Assembly: GCA_905250885.1 (NCBI GenBank)
Contig: CAJNOQ010002000.1
Span: 1-27,009 of the forward strand
Direction of reading: 5' to 3'
Origin: Didymodactylos carnosus
Taxonomy: Eukaryota; Rotifera; Eurotatoria; Philodinida; Philodinidae
DNA: 27,009 nt
The notes beneath the pieces are model-generated. The model ran no database searches. It saw only the letters and a list, made by a program, of their open reading frames with translations, and was not told where the DNA came from. The position numbers were made by a program, and so were the translations under genes. Shown here piece after piece: positions 11,901 through 21,053 of this stretch (its first letter is position 1; every line of letters starts with the position of its first letter).

Positions 11901-14900
11901 GTTCTATGGAATGTCTTACAGCTGTTTCGTTCTAGAAGTCACTAGTAATATTTTTAAAACTCTCGAAATGACAAGGACCAGGTATTATTTTTATTATTTT
12001 TCAGTGAATACGGTTTTTTTGTCGGGTATATTTTCCTGCGTTACGATCCCATAATCTCATTACGGATTTAACGGTGCGATGTCGCTCTTTTCCACTGCTT
12101 TTTGTTCAAGATTGATCTGTTCTGTTTGTAGGTACTGCATATTTTGGAAAATACTCGTCAACCGTGTGTTAATGATATTGTTATCGACTGGCATAATGAA
12201 GATGAAAATAATAACATGTTACCATTTCAGCAAGCACCACAACATATTCATTCCTTATTTAACGGGCAACGTTTAACTATCTATGGTTTCATTAATGATT
12301 GTTACAAAGTAAGGAGATAATGACAGGGGGGGAGGGGTCGGATCGATGGGAACTAGAACGTTTTTAGTTAATTTTTGTTTTAGGCAACTTTAAAAGCCAA
12401 TGTAAATGGTTATGAATTAAGCACAACTGTTTTCTCGAGTAAAATGACTGAAACGACAGGAAAAATTCTTCATTGTTTAACCGCTCGGGCTATAATTGAT
12501 GATTGGGAAAACGGGCTGTTGTATATAAATGATACTGAAAATGAAGTAAGTTTTCAATTTTTTTCTTATAATAATAATATTGCCATATCATATCAAATAA
12601 CCCTCTTCCTTTTCCATTAGTTAGTAAAATCTCAATATAAACAGCATATAATCGATTTAAGTTGTAAATATTCAGTTGTTAGTCCGTTTACAAGTTTTGT
12701 GGGGATTGAAGAGCGAAATAATGTAACTGAACATCAAACAGAAAAAGGTAAGGCTGTTGTAATAGACTTTCTCAAGTGAAGAGAAAGATTCTTTGATGTA
12801 AGAAGATTTGTTAAAAGAAAAAGCTAAGCTTCTGGGCTGTTTTATTAGAAGCAAAAATCAAAACGGCCAAAGAACACTCGGACGCTACTGAAGAAACTTT
12901 TGCAACTGGGTACACTGGCGAAAATCATTACGTGTTAGCAAACTCGCTAAGGCAGAAAGTAGAGTTCTATTGAATTTACAAGAAATCGTACTTGATGAGT
13001 GCTTTTCGAATTTTGTTTTGGTAAAGTGCCGGCAACTGGAAACAGTAGCAAAATCTTTCGCGCCTTTTCTTTTGGCATGACTAGATAGAGTTCATTGCGT
13101 TACTTTTCAATGTTAACTTAATTTTTTCAAAGTTCTCATATGTACACAAAAACTTAAAAGTATTGAAATTTATGAATGCAGTCAAGTTTAATGAAATTTT
13201 CTAAAATAAGCTTTATATTGTTCCATTTTACTTTATTTTTAAAATTCTAAAATTGTTTATTCTGATTTCCCATGTAAAATTGGGAGTAAAAGAAACTTAA
13301 ATTGACATTTTTGAAACAAAAAATGATCAATGAATTAACAAATATGAGTAGAACTGGTAATTTTACGAGAATTTTTGAAAATTTTCAATAAAGATCTTAC
13401 TATACTTTTTCTTCATTTATTCTTTTAAGAATTCATCCACTGGATATTATGTACGAAAATGATGTTGATCTTTTACCGTATCTATACTGGGATGGAGACG
13501 AGTCAAGAGTGAGTGCCTTATCTACATTGTTTAAACATCGCCGGTTTTTTATTTAAAAGCATCGGAAAAGACTTCTCTTCGTGTCGTTACCTGATAGTTT
13601 TTTGTGGTTCTTTTCTAGTCGATCACAATTCAACGACAAATATTAAGCATAAAAGAGGCAATTGATTCTTCCCCGATTATTCGGAAAGAAAAACTATGCA
13701 ATGAATTACTCTTGTTATGTAAACAGCTACCATACGCCCAACAACAAAATGAGAAATTCAATACAATGTTAGCCCTCGTTGATACCTACAGATATTCACT
13801 GAAAAATAACGAACAAGCACAAAGTTTAGTGAAACAAATGCAAGCTGACATTGAAAATGAATTAAGCGCAGGAATTGGAACTGTAGATGAACAATTAAAT
13901 TTAAAATTACAATGGAGAAAACTTAATGACATGTTTCCAGACAGTTAGTATTAAATCTTTCGCATACTCTCAAAGGCACAAGGATGTGAATCCGCAGTGT
14001 TTTTTTATAAATTTGCCCATCATATCCTCGTTAGTTCTCGGAACATTTCCTTCTCTCTATGGTTAGTATATTACGCACCCAGTTTGGATCAGTCGCTGAC
14101 TCTTTCTCGCCACTGCTAGAATACTCCCATTGCAGCTTTTAGCTGGACGTATTAAGCGGTTTGATTCCGACAGTATTCTTTTAGAATATACTGACAGGTG
14201 TTTTATTGAAATTTTTAGCAATCTCTTTGTCTTTTTTAGTAACCGGCGAAGCAATGGAAAAATTGGAAGTAGCATCCTTGTCTGAAAACGACTATACAAT
14301 AACAACAAGAGAATTAGGTCAGTTGATGCATGATGATCTACAGTTACTTCTCATTATTAATTCAAACTGTAATTCTCTAGAAACACGTTTCAGAGTGTGT
14401 GATCAAAAGTCGATGGAAAACGGATTGCAAAGTTTGATTCATTTGGCTAATGCGACGTCGTGTCTGGTGTCTACGTCTGAGACATCATCATTGTTTATAA
14501 CCACTCATGGGATACCATCAGCCCAAAAAAGGTCTGTTTTTACGTTATAACTTAAGTAAAAAAAGAGCTAGTATTGACATATGAAAAACTAAAGGAACTT
14601 TGACATAGAAGTTAAACGCTGAGTCCGATGCTGCTTAGAAAGCACAATGACATCGAAGACCCAGGCTTGAATAGTAGCCTTTCATTGCAGCAGATCATCA
14701 AATCTCAGAAGTGGTGGCTTGAACCGTTTCATCAACAATAAAAGAACAAGCGCTACGCTGCTCTAGTTCAAACAAAAATGCTCTGCAAAATAATTGTTGG
14801 TAAATGCAACTTACTAGCGTCAGTTCTTAAATTTTATACTTTGCTCCTCAAAAAATGCTGCCGGCCGTTTTAAATTCTTACAACAAGGTCGATTCATTTC

Positions 14901-17900
14901 ATATTTTTTGTTGTAGTGCTGATCCTGAAGATGAGCGTGGACCTACTTGTTATGGTCCGACACATCCAGAATATTTACGATCGCAATTAGAAAAAGCGAA
15001 ATATTTCCGTGAAAATTTAAATGAACCAGAACAAGCTAAAAATCTAGCTTTGAAAGCATTTGAAAATGCTATTAGTGAATTAGATACATTAAGTGAAGAT
15101 TCTTATAAAGACTCAACTTTAGTTATGCAATCTTTAAGAGATTTTGTTCAGGAACAGGAACTAACAGGTGTGCAATTTGTTTGTATTGATGACTAAGACC
15201 TTGACAGGAGGATCCCGTGGAGAGGGAAGCCACATATTCTCTCTTTGGAAGGTTAAGAAAATTCAAAATTTCAGCGCCTCTTCTTTCTTCGATTTTTAGA
15301 ATCTCTCACCCTAACTATGGCGCAATTATCGCAAGTGCAGAATGATACTTATGCTGTTGAAGAAAGAAAAGAAAGTTCTAATATGGATCACGACGCTGCA
15401 TTCATGATCTTTGATACACCGATACAGTAAATTTCTTCTTGCTTTTTTGAGTACATTTATCACGCGCATGTTTTGTTATCTGTTTTGTAGTGATAGTGTT
15501 GAAGATGACGAGGGCGATTCGGATAGAAGGGTATACTCTTATTCTGTTAATGATGTTGAGAAGAAGGATACTGATGATTTGAATAAACTTAATTATTCCA
15601 GTGACTTTTACTTCAAGATGCCGTATAGTTATTGTGTGGAGAAAGAAAAATCACTGACAGAACAATTACAGAATGATACTTTAGAATTACAAAAAACAAC
15701 AGTGCAAGAAATGGCAACTACAGCTGTCGAGGTAAACAGCGAAAGTATTTCGGCCGCAGAAGAGGGCACGTAAGGTGGAGACAGCGGCGTTTACCAGTTG
15801 ATGAAGTCTGCGTAGAGCTTTATTGAGCTGTAATTTCTTTCCAAACAGTCTCAATCGGGACATTATAAAAAGCACTAACTAGAATTGTCTTTTCCTCGAT
15901 TTTAAGTTGGACAGTCTAGAATATTTAATAAACGTGGAGTTCGCTTTCCTGTGGTGTTCTGTCGAATGAGGATTCGTCAGTTGCAAACCAGAACTGCACT
16001 GATAAACTCTCCTTGGTTATCCTTGACAAAATAAACACCTGTCCTTCTTTCTAGAAATCGCCCATGTCATCGATACAGCACGATAGTCTACTAACTAGTG
16101 CATCTTTGAAACTCAAACCACAACGGCGCCAACATGTGCGGACATTAGTTATTCCATCAGAACCAGAAATCCACCATTCAATGAATATCCCATCGACTTG
16201 TCCCGCTGTCGCGATTCCATATTCCACATCATCAGTGCAGTTATCAGGTTCACCAACAAGAGCAGCACTACCAGCACCACCACCACCACCACCGCCGCCA
16301 AAGTCTTATTCCAATGAATTAACGTCAAAAAACATGACGTATTCTTCGCATCAACATCTGATTGGGGCTGCTGAAATATCATCCAAACCTCTACAACGAA
16401 CGCAACGTCCACAAAATCAAACCCCATGGACAGCTCGTTACAGCAGTCAACGTGTTATAAAAACCGTTCCCTCCGTGGAAGCGATACCACAACTGAAAAA
16501 TTATCATTCTTTTTATAAAGAAAGAATCCAATCCGTTCCATATTTAGTTCAACAAAATATGACTTGTGTGCCAACAATGGCTCGTCCTATACCACAGCTA
16601 CCACCCGAATGTCAACCGCAACCATTAAAAGATTCAAATAGGAAAGTCCAGCAACCAGAATTGGGGTTAGTAATTGATTATGCTAAATGGAAACAGATTG
16701 AAGTATTGGATGATGAAGACGATACACATCCATGCATTGGTACATCAAGTTTAAGACCTTGGCGTCCTCACTCTCGAATTGAATCAAAGAAAGCAGAAGT
16801 ACGCATCACACACAGTGTTCTATCATTGCTAATATTTTTTTAACGGCTTTTTAGGTACTGCCGTTAAGTTTAGGTGTAGAAATTTATGACGGTCTGATGT
16901 TGATATTATTTGATAAAAACACGCATGTTCCAACAGGACAACAAAAGTTTGGAATATTTACGAATGCTCATCGATATCAACAGACAGTTTCAATTAAGTT
17001 GTATCAAGGAGAAAGCCGTTTTACAAAAGACAATGTACGTTTGGAGTTTATTCTGCCCCAGAAAAGCGTTTGTTTTGGGTGACTTTTGCAAGCTGTTCTT
17101 CATTGTTCTTACCCTCCTAGCTGCGCAGCCTAGCCTCTTTGCCATTTAGTACTTCTTCTCCCTCTGGGAAGCTAAATCCACACTAATAAGGAGCTGAAGC
17201 TAAAGGAAAGTTCACAGCAGCGGACGGCTGGATAACATAGCGATTGTATAAGGAAGTCCTATAGTAGTAAACTAAGACTTCCGCTGTTTGTCTTCAAAAA
17301 TTAAGAAATAATGGAGTTTCACGAAAAACTCAGATAGCATCAGTTTACCTTCGAGGTCGAAATTTGATTTCTATACCATTCTCGCAGAAAAGGGTTGGAA
17401 ATGTTCTCATCTTTTAAGTGGCACATGTTTCGAATAGTTGATTATTATTAAGATATTTGTTGCTGAGTTACTCCTCGAGAATCTACAGTTAAACAGATCA
17501 CTCCAGCCATTACAGATAACAATCACAATTTATTTCAGTGATCATGTTGCATTAACACTAATAGCTGATATTCACAATGGTGAAACAAGGTCGATCACAG
17601 TATCAAGTGATAAAAGTAGGTTGTTTACTGAGCAAAATTTTTCCACAGGTAATTTCTTTCCTTTTTTGTCTTCAGTTCGTTTACCGGAGAGTGCAATTGA
17701 ACAGTATTTACAGTCATATATTGAAGTACCAGGTACGTACTTTTGAGTTGAGAGAGTTCTAGTAGGGTCAATCTTGAAACTTTCAAAATACAAGTCAAAA
17801 TTTCGTACATTCGCCGCTTCCGAATCAAACGTTTTTCGGACGCATGTGAATGCGAGCTGATCGCGATGTTCTGATCCTTAGCACTGAAATTTTGTTTTCT

Positions 17901-19050
17901 CTTTCTGTAGCAATGAAATATTCTAACGATTCAACTTATCTTGCTTATATGGTAAGAGATTGTAAAAAGTTTATCAAAGATTAAGAAAAAAAAACTACTG
18001 TATTGTTACTTTTGTTACTAGCTCGATGGACGATGTGATATGAAAGCCTTAAGTGTTGCTAGTTCAAGTAAGCCCACCCAGAATCTCAAGATGACCGTAT
18101 TTTATTATTCTTTTTCAAAGATGGTGAAAATACTGCTCTTCTTTGTGCCATGAAAACGACTGCATTGACAAGTTCTTTAATAGATGCAATATTCAAAATG
18201 CAAAATGAAGTGAGTTGTTAGAGCGACTAGTCGCTAGTAGAGTTGCGACTCTGGAATTATATATATCATTTATGTGTCTATGTCTTATTATAGGATGGTT
18301 CATTTTCGTTTTCAAACGAATTACAAAATTTATTTCAAAATGTTAATTTTAAACAATTACAAGAAAGGCATACAGAAATTGGATTCAGTTCTTTGCGTAT
18401 GTATATACAAACCAGTTGTACTGGCTCGTGTGAAGTCATTCAGAAATTCATAAGCGTACTCAGAAATACGCCCTAACAGTTCAGTACTGACAATAACGAA
18501 AAACCGTACCTGGGACGGTAATAGTTTTTTCCATCTTCCTATACGCTTCCTAAAGTATGCAAGACTGTTAGATAACATTCATCTTGAAGGAGACCTGTGA
18601 AACATGCAAACTAATGCTCTTTCTTGCTGTCTGAATTTTTTTTCTAAGCTTAGTTGTTCAACTACGGAAAGCGAGGTAATCTGTCTTTTTCTTTTGTTCA
18701 GCTAAACAAATTCAAACTGATATCAACAATTTGATCTGTACGCTGGTGATCGTAATTGATTTCATTTATCATAGTAAAAAGATGAAACCATTCATGTTAT
18801 CTATTGATATGGATATGATAAAAATGGTAAGTTGTATGTCTCTCTTCCTCTCTTGTCGTTTGTAAAGTTTTCGTTTTTCTTTCAGATTTCGTTGGAACAC
18901 GTAACTTTGTCTGCTGACGAGAACATCCGACTTCAAAAAGCAATTGATTACGTCACACAAACTCGGCAAAAATATTCAATATATTGTACAACTTTAGAGT
19001 TAGGAAAAACATTTGAATTTTATGTACAAACATTAATGGGTCTCATCTAA
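2557..19050 (+). CDS. PARP4: Vault poly(ADP-ribose) polymerase (PARP4) with inserted 14-3-3-, Cdc37- and Hsp70-like modules; 36 exons
   Basis: PARP4 transfers ADP-ribose from NAD+ to proteins and in animals is a component of vault ribonucleoprotein particles. Exons: 2557-2691, 2759-2960, 3540-3685, 3745-3864, 3919-4077, 4233-4370, 4972-5145, 5207-5370, 5483-5620, 5678-5776, 6127-6310, 6371-6527, 6597-6730, 9573-9791, 10094-10258, 10734-11570, 12132-12308, 12384-12545, 12621-12747, 12849-12909, 13430-13508, 13619-13943, 14240-14531, 14917-15167, 15300-15426, 15491-15731, 16055-16798, 16855-17034, 17468-17615, 17676-17732, 17911-17951, 18022-18067, 18121-18209, 18294-18396, 18702-18826, 18886-19050. 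All introns are GT-AG and phases agree throughout, giving 2236 residues against about 1720 in human PARP4. Order: BRCT, PARP regulatory, PARP catalytic, VIT, vWA, 14-3-3-like, poly-Pro, Cdc37-like, Hsp70-like, vault-binding C-terminus. The start is the first Met before the BRCT domain. Least certain joins are after 6527, 14531, 15167 and 15731. No stop or frameshift is seen, so the gene looks functional. Confidence 0.9.
3268..3476. repeat. MITE-like foldback cluster in PARP4 intron 2
   Basis: Terminal inverted repeats of about 20 bp (AAAAGCAGGGCTTTC at 3273-3287, complement GAAAGCCCTGTT at 3458-3469) flank an inner hairpin in which 3276-3312 pairs with 3339-3376. Extra copies of the GGCTTTCGTAA motif, on either strand, lie just upstream at about 3213-3243. 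No protein is encoded. It sits in the 579-bp intron 2 and spares the splice sites. Confidence 0.75.
4233..6527 (+). other. PARP regulatory and catalytic domains (exons 6-12)
   Basis: Residues from about 255 to 413 resemble the helical PARP regulatory domain, including the FYSLIPH motif. The catalytic domain follows (about 414-580). The NAD-binding histidine lies in [14 protein letters not shown] (His446), the tyrosine in GYGLYFSDS (Tyr486), and the glutamate in DNEYAIYD (Glu556). All three members of the H-Y-E triad of polymerising PARPs are therefore present, so NAD+ binding and chain elongation are expected, though activity cannot be shown from sequence. [11 protein letters not shown] matches the conserved strand near the active site. 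Seven exons encode the region, with introns of 50-600 bp. Confidence 0.9.
7016..7408. repeat. Foldback element in PARP4 intron 13
   Basis: The left arm, about 7016-7188, is the near-perfect reverse complement of about 7238-7408, with a loop of roughly 50 bp. Matching landmarks are CCAGGGAAGG at 7016 against CCTTCCCTGG ending at 7408, and TACCAATTTTGAGCATCACA near 7139 against its complement near 7265. The arms give open frames on both strands, which I take as shadows of the repeat. Confidence 0.9.
7520..8480. repeat. Degenerate AT-rich repeat tract
   Basis: About 1 kb is built from variants of a short motif around AAATTAATTTAAATT and AAATTAGTTT, recurring every 20-40 bp in both orientations with no fixed period. 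It resembles a decayed satellite or cryptically simple sequence. No open frame of note crosses it. Confidence 0.65.
8514..8639. repeat. Small inverted repeat in PARP4 intron 13
   Basis: Positions 8514-8557 are an imperfect reverse complement of 8596-8639, with a loop of about 38 bp. The paired core includes AAAAAAGTTATTTT on the left and AAAATAACTTTTTT on the right. It looks like a short foldback remnant. Confidence 0.7.
14917..15167 (+). other. 14-3-3-like C-terminal helices inside PARP4 (exon 24)
   Basis: Exon 24 (residues about 1465-1548) contains a stretch, about 1478-1540, that matches the last two helices of 14-3-3 proteins. It begins [11 protein letters not shown], continues through [18 protein letters not shown], and ends [17 protein letters not shown] and VMQSLRD, nearly the 14-3-3 consensus. 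After LRD the usual NLTLW follow-on is absent, although exon 25 starts with SLTLT. The N-terminal helices that carry the phosphate-binding Lys, Arg, Arg, Tyr of 14-3-3 are not recognisable in the preceding exons. The module coincides with one exon, which suits exon shuffling. The homology is strong; what this half-domain binds is unknown. Confidence 0.85.
16055..16798 (+). other. Proline-rich linker ending in a Cdc37 N-terminal-like motif (exon 27)
   Basis: Exon 27 encodes residues 1672-1919. It is low in complexity, with eight consecutive prolines at 1746-1753; PARP4 of vertebrates also has a proline-rich segment here. The final 40 residues (about 1877-1914) match the extreme N-terminus of Cdc37, the Hsp90 co-chaperone for kinases: [12 protein letters not shown], then [16 protein letters not shown], then PWRPHSRIE. 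In Cdc37 the serine before DDED is phosphorylated by CK2; here that position is Leu1889, and the HPN motif reads HPC. No further Cdc37 domains follow. A binding role without CK2 control is possible but is inference. Confidence 0.8.
16855..17732 (+). other. Hsp70 substrate-binding-domain-like module inside PARP4 (exons 28-30)
   Basis: Residues about 1920-2046 match the beta-sandwich substrate-binding domain of Hsp70 and the start of its lid helix. The module opens [16 protein letters not shown], continues [16 protein letters not shown] and [16 protein letters not shown], then [25 protein letters not shown] and [14 protein letters not shown]. Introns fall at 17035-17467 and 17616-17675. There is no Hsp70 ATPase domain before it: the Cdc37-like motif abuts it directly. 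The family fold binds extended hydrophobic peptides, but without an ATPase any binding would not be nucleotide-cycled. Divergence is moderate and gapless over most of its length. Confidence 0.85.
17911..19050 (+). other. PARP4 C-terminal vault-binding region (exons 31-36)
   Basis: Residues about 2048-2236 correspond to the C-terminus of PARP4, which in mammals binds the major vault protein. Matching features are the MQNEDGSFSF segment, a hydrophobic helix (LICTLVVIVDF-like, rich in Leu/Ile/Val), and the closing [15 protein letters not shown] stretch before the stop codon at 19048-19050. Its presence downstream of the inserted modules shows that they are internal to PARP4 and not a separate neighbouring gene. 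Confidence 0.8.
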
Positions 19051-19203
19051 AACGATCAGATATTTTTATTTTGGTGTGACTTGTATTCGGTACCTTCTTC
19101 TCTCATCTAAGTGACAACAAATGTACAGAAGACAGCTCCGATAATTTTCTTTTTAGTTTGATACTATTATTGAGATGACCAAGGATCGCATTTTCACTCT
19201 TTT

Positions 19204-19424
19204 CCCTAGAGAACGTACTTGGGGCCAAGCACTTGGACCAAGTACTTCGTCTGCGTAATGAAGCCGGTACTTGCCTTTTTCAAGAAGTAAATTTACTTGT
19301 AAGTACTTGTCCTTACCTGTCAAGTACTTTCAGAAAGTACTTCTTAGCAATAAGGCAAGTCTTTCGATCATTGACAAGTACTTAGCAAGTAACCAAGTAC
19401 TTGCACCAAGTACGTTCTCTAGGG
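19204..19424. mobile_element. Small element with perfect 19-bp terminal inverted repeats
   Basis: CCCTAGAGAACGTACTTGG (19204-19222) is exactly mirrored at 19406-19424. The 221-bp interior contains the palindromic octamer AAGTACTT six times plus several partial copies (GTACTTG). No protein is encoded. It lies about 150 bp after the PARP4 stop codon, possibly in the 3' UTR. The structure suggests a MITE-type DNA transposon derivative. The flanks do not show an unambiguous target-site duplication. Confidence 0.85.
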
Positions 19425-20592
19425 TTATCTTTCTCCTATTGAGAAGGAAATATAGTGTGTTCTTTGATCTGTTGCAGTAGTTAAAGTGAAAATATCTGTG
19501 TAAAAGATAGGGATGTCTACTTAACATTAGATTCTCAAATAACTAGTAATTATCGAGCTACCCGTTACTGACGGTAACTGTTGAGTTACTTTTAATTGCG
19601 TTTATTTATTTTGCCTTTTTAATGAAAATGTTTTGTTTCATATATCTGTGCAATAAATGGCAATCTTGAAACTTCTTTACTTTATACACAGCGCATTTTT
19701 TTCAGTTTTATCACTAGGAATTTCATTGGTTCAATTATGAATTAAAAGATTCTGAAGTATTGAATCACTAATCAAATGTGTCAATATTTTGAAAAGGATG
19801 TTTAGAAGGAATTTATGCATTTTTGCATAAACTAATTTATGTACTGACAGAATGCGATGGCAGTGCAGTTATCATTTTAGACTAATATGTTCCATACGAC
19901 TTTGAATATTTTGCCAAACAGAGGGTACGAAATTCGTTCCTAATCCTCTTAAGGGTGACAAAAAAGGAAAAAGTTAGTACTATATATGTCGATTGAATTT
20001 TATGTCCTCATTTCTATGTTGTTATATTTTTACTGTTTATATATCCAACTAACGGTCCCCTTTTTTCACTCATTTTCGAAAAATTATTGCAATAAAGCTA
20101 CAAACTAATCTAAAATTGCAACTAGATAATTAACTAGATTAAACATTTCTCTACAAAACGAAAAGTGTCTCGGCTCTGAACGTTAATTCGACATTAGACG
20201 AGCTGGCAAAAATTGAACAAGTATACCAGTTTGTAGAAAATTGTTTGCTCTACAAGATGTGATAGCTTTTTAAGTTCAAAACTATTCTAATCAATCTATA
20301 TTAATCGAAGAAAACCAGAAAAAAGGTGATGCTGAAACAAAAAACGGTCAATTAAGCAAATGAACCTTTAAACCTCGAAACATTGAAATATTTAGTTTTT
20401 AATGTAATTATATGTATTTCAATAAAATGAAAATTACTGCTGTGACTCTATTATTCTTATTAAAACAAAAATTTTATTAAGTTCTCTTGTTAAATAGGTA
20501 TCTTCTGCAAAATTACGCAAAAATTATAAATAATCTTAGTTAGCTGCGATTTTTACGTACTTTTCAAATAATAAAAAATTAATCATTTCGTT
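19425..20592. other. AT-rich region without recognised genes
   Basis: I see no supportable gene. An AATAAA at 19652 could serve PARP4 polyadenylation, but it is 600 bp beyond the stop. The rest is AT-rich with no long open frame. Confidence 0.5.
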
Positions 20593-20656
20593 TTGCACAA
20601 TAACACACATCATCGCTCAAACAGTGACTCATCATCCCAAATCTCAAAAACAAAAT

Positions 20657-21016
20657 CCGATGTAGTTTTTCGAGCTCTTTCCATTGGTGAGGTTAACGTT
20701 GTCATTTTTCCCTTAATCGTTTTTACGACGAAAGTTCGTGTCTTATATCCTGATCGGGATATAAATTCGATTAAAATTTGTTAATGGTTTTTGTTCGAAA
20801 AAATAGTTGCTCGGTGCTTGATGCACTTTTAATCAAATACAACAGAGTCCGATGTAGTTTTTTGAGCTCTTTCTAATGGTCACGCTAATTTTTCCCCATA
20901 ACGTCGTCATCCTTCCATTAATCGTTTTTACGACGAAATTTTGTGTTTTATATCCCGATCGGGATATTAATTTTTTTCTATATCCTGATCGGGATATATA
21001 TCCCGATCAGGATATG
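20657..21016. repeat. Two-copy direct repeat carrying palindromic ATATCCCGATCGGGATAT motifs
   Basis: The block at 20657-20765 (beginning TCCGATGTAGTTTTTCGAGC) recurs diverged at 20848-20970. Both contain TTAATCGTTTTTACGACGAAA followed by the palindrome TATATCCYGATCGGGATATA. Further copies of the palindrome follow at about 20980-20998 and 20998-21015, the last two nearly head to tail. The block lies where the missing upstream part of the ART domain would be expected. It may be the end of an inserted element. Confidence 0.7.
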
Positions 21017-21053
21017 GGAGGTATCCCCTTACTGCTACAACAATATCTGATGT

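Noticed and set aside
12326-12337. G-rich run in intron 17 as a G-quadruplex
   Set aside because: It has only two clear G-runs of sufficient length, so four-strand folding is not supported.
14240-14531. N-terminal half of 14-3-3 in exon 23 ([11 protein letters not shown] segment)
   Set aside because: There is only a faint resemblance over a dozen residues; the basic phosphate-binding residues are not visible.
15732-15773. Stronger-looking donor GTAAGG at 15770 for exon 26
   Set aside because: Using it puts exon 27 out of frame unless a weak internal acceptor is also used; the donor at 15732 keeps the frame.
16280-16427. Minus-strand frame with a Val/Leu run opposite the proline-rich exon
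   Set aside because: It is the antisense shadow of the proline codon repeat.
14855-19050. The 14-3-3, Cdc37 and Hsp70-like exons as separate neighbouring genes
   Set aside because: Every exon joins in phase with the previous one, no stop or promoter-like gap separates them, and the last exons encode the PARP4 C-terminus.
20745-21015. Palindrome cluster as a CRISPR array
   Set aside because: The copies are irregularly spaced, diverged and lack spacers of uniform length; the genome is also eukaryotic.
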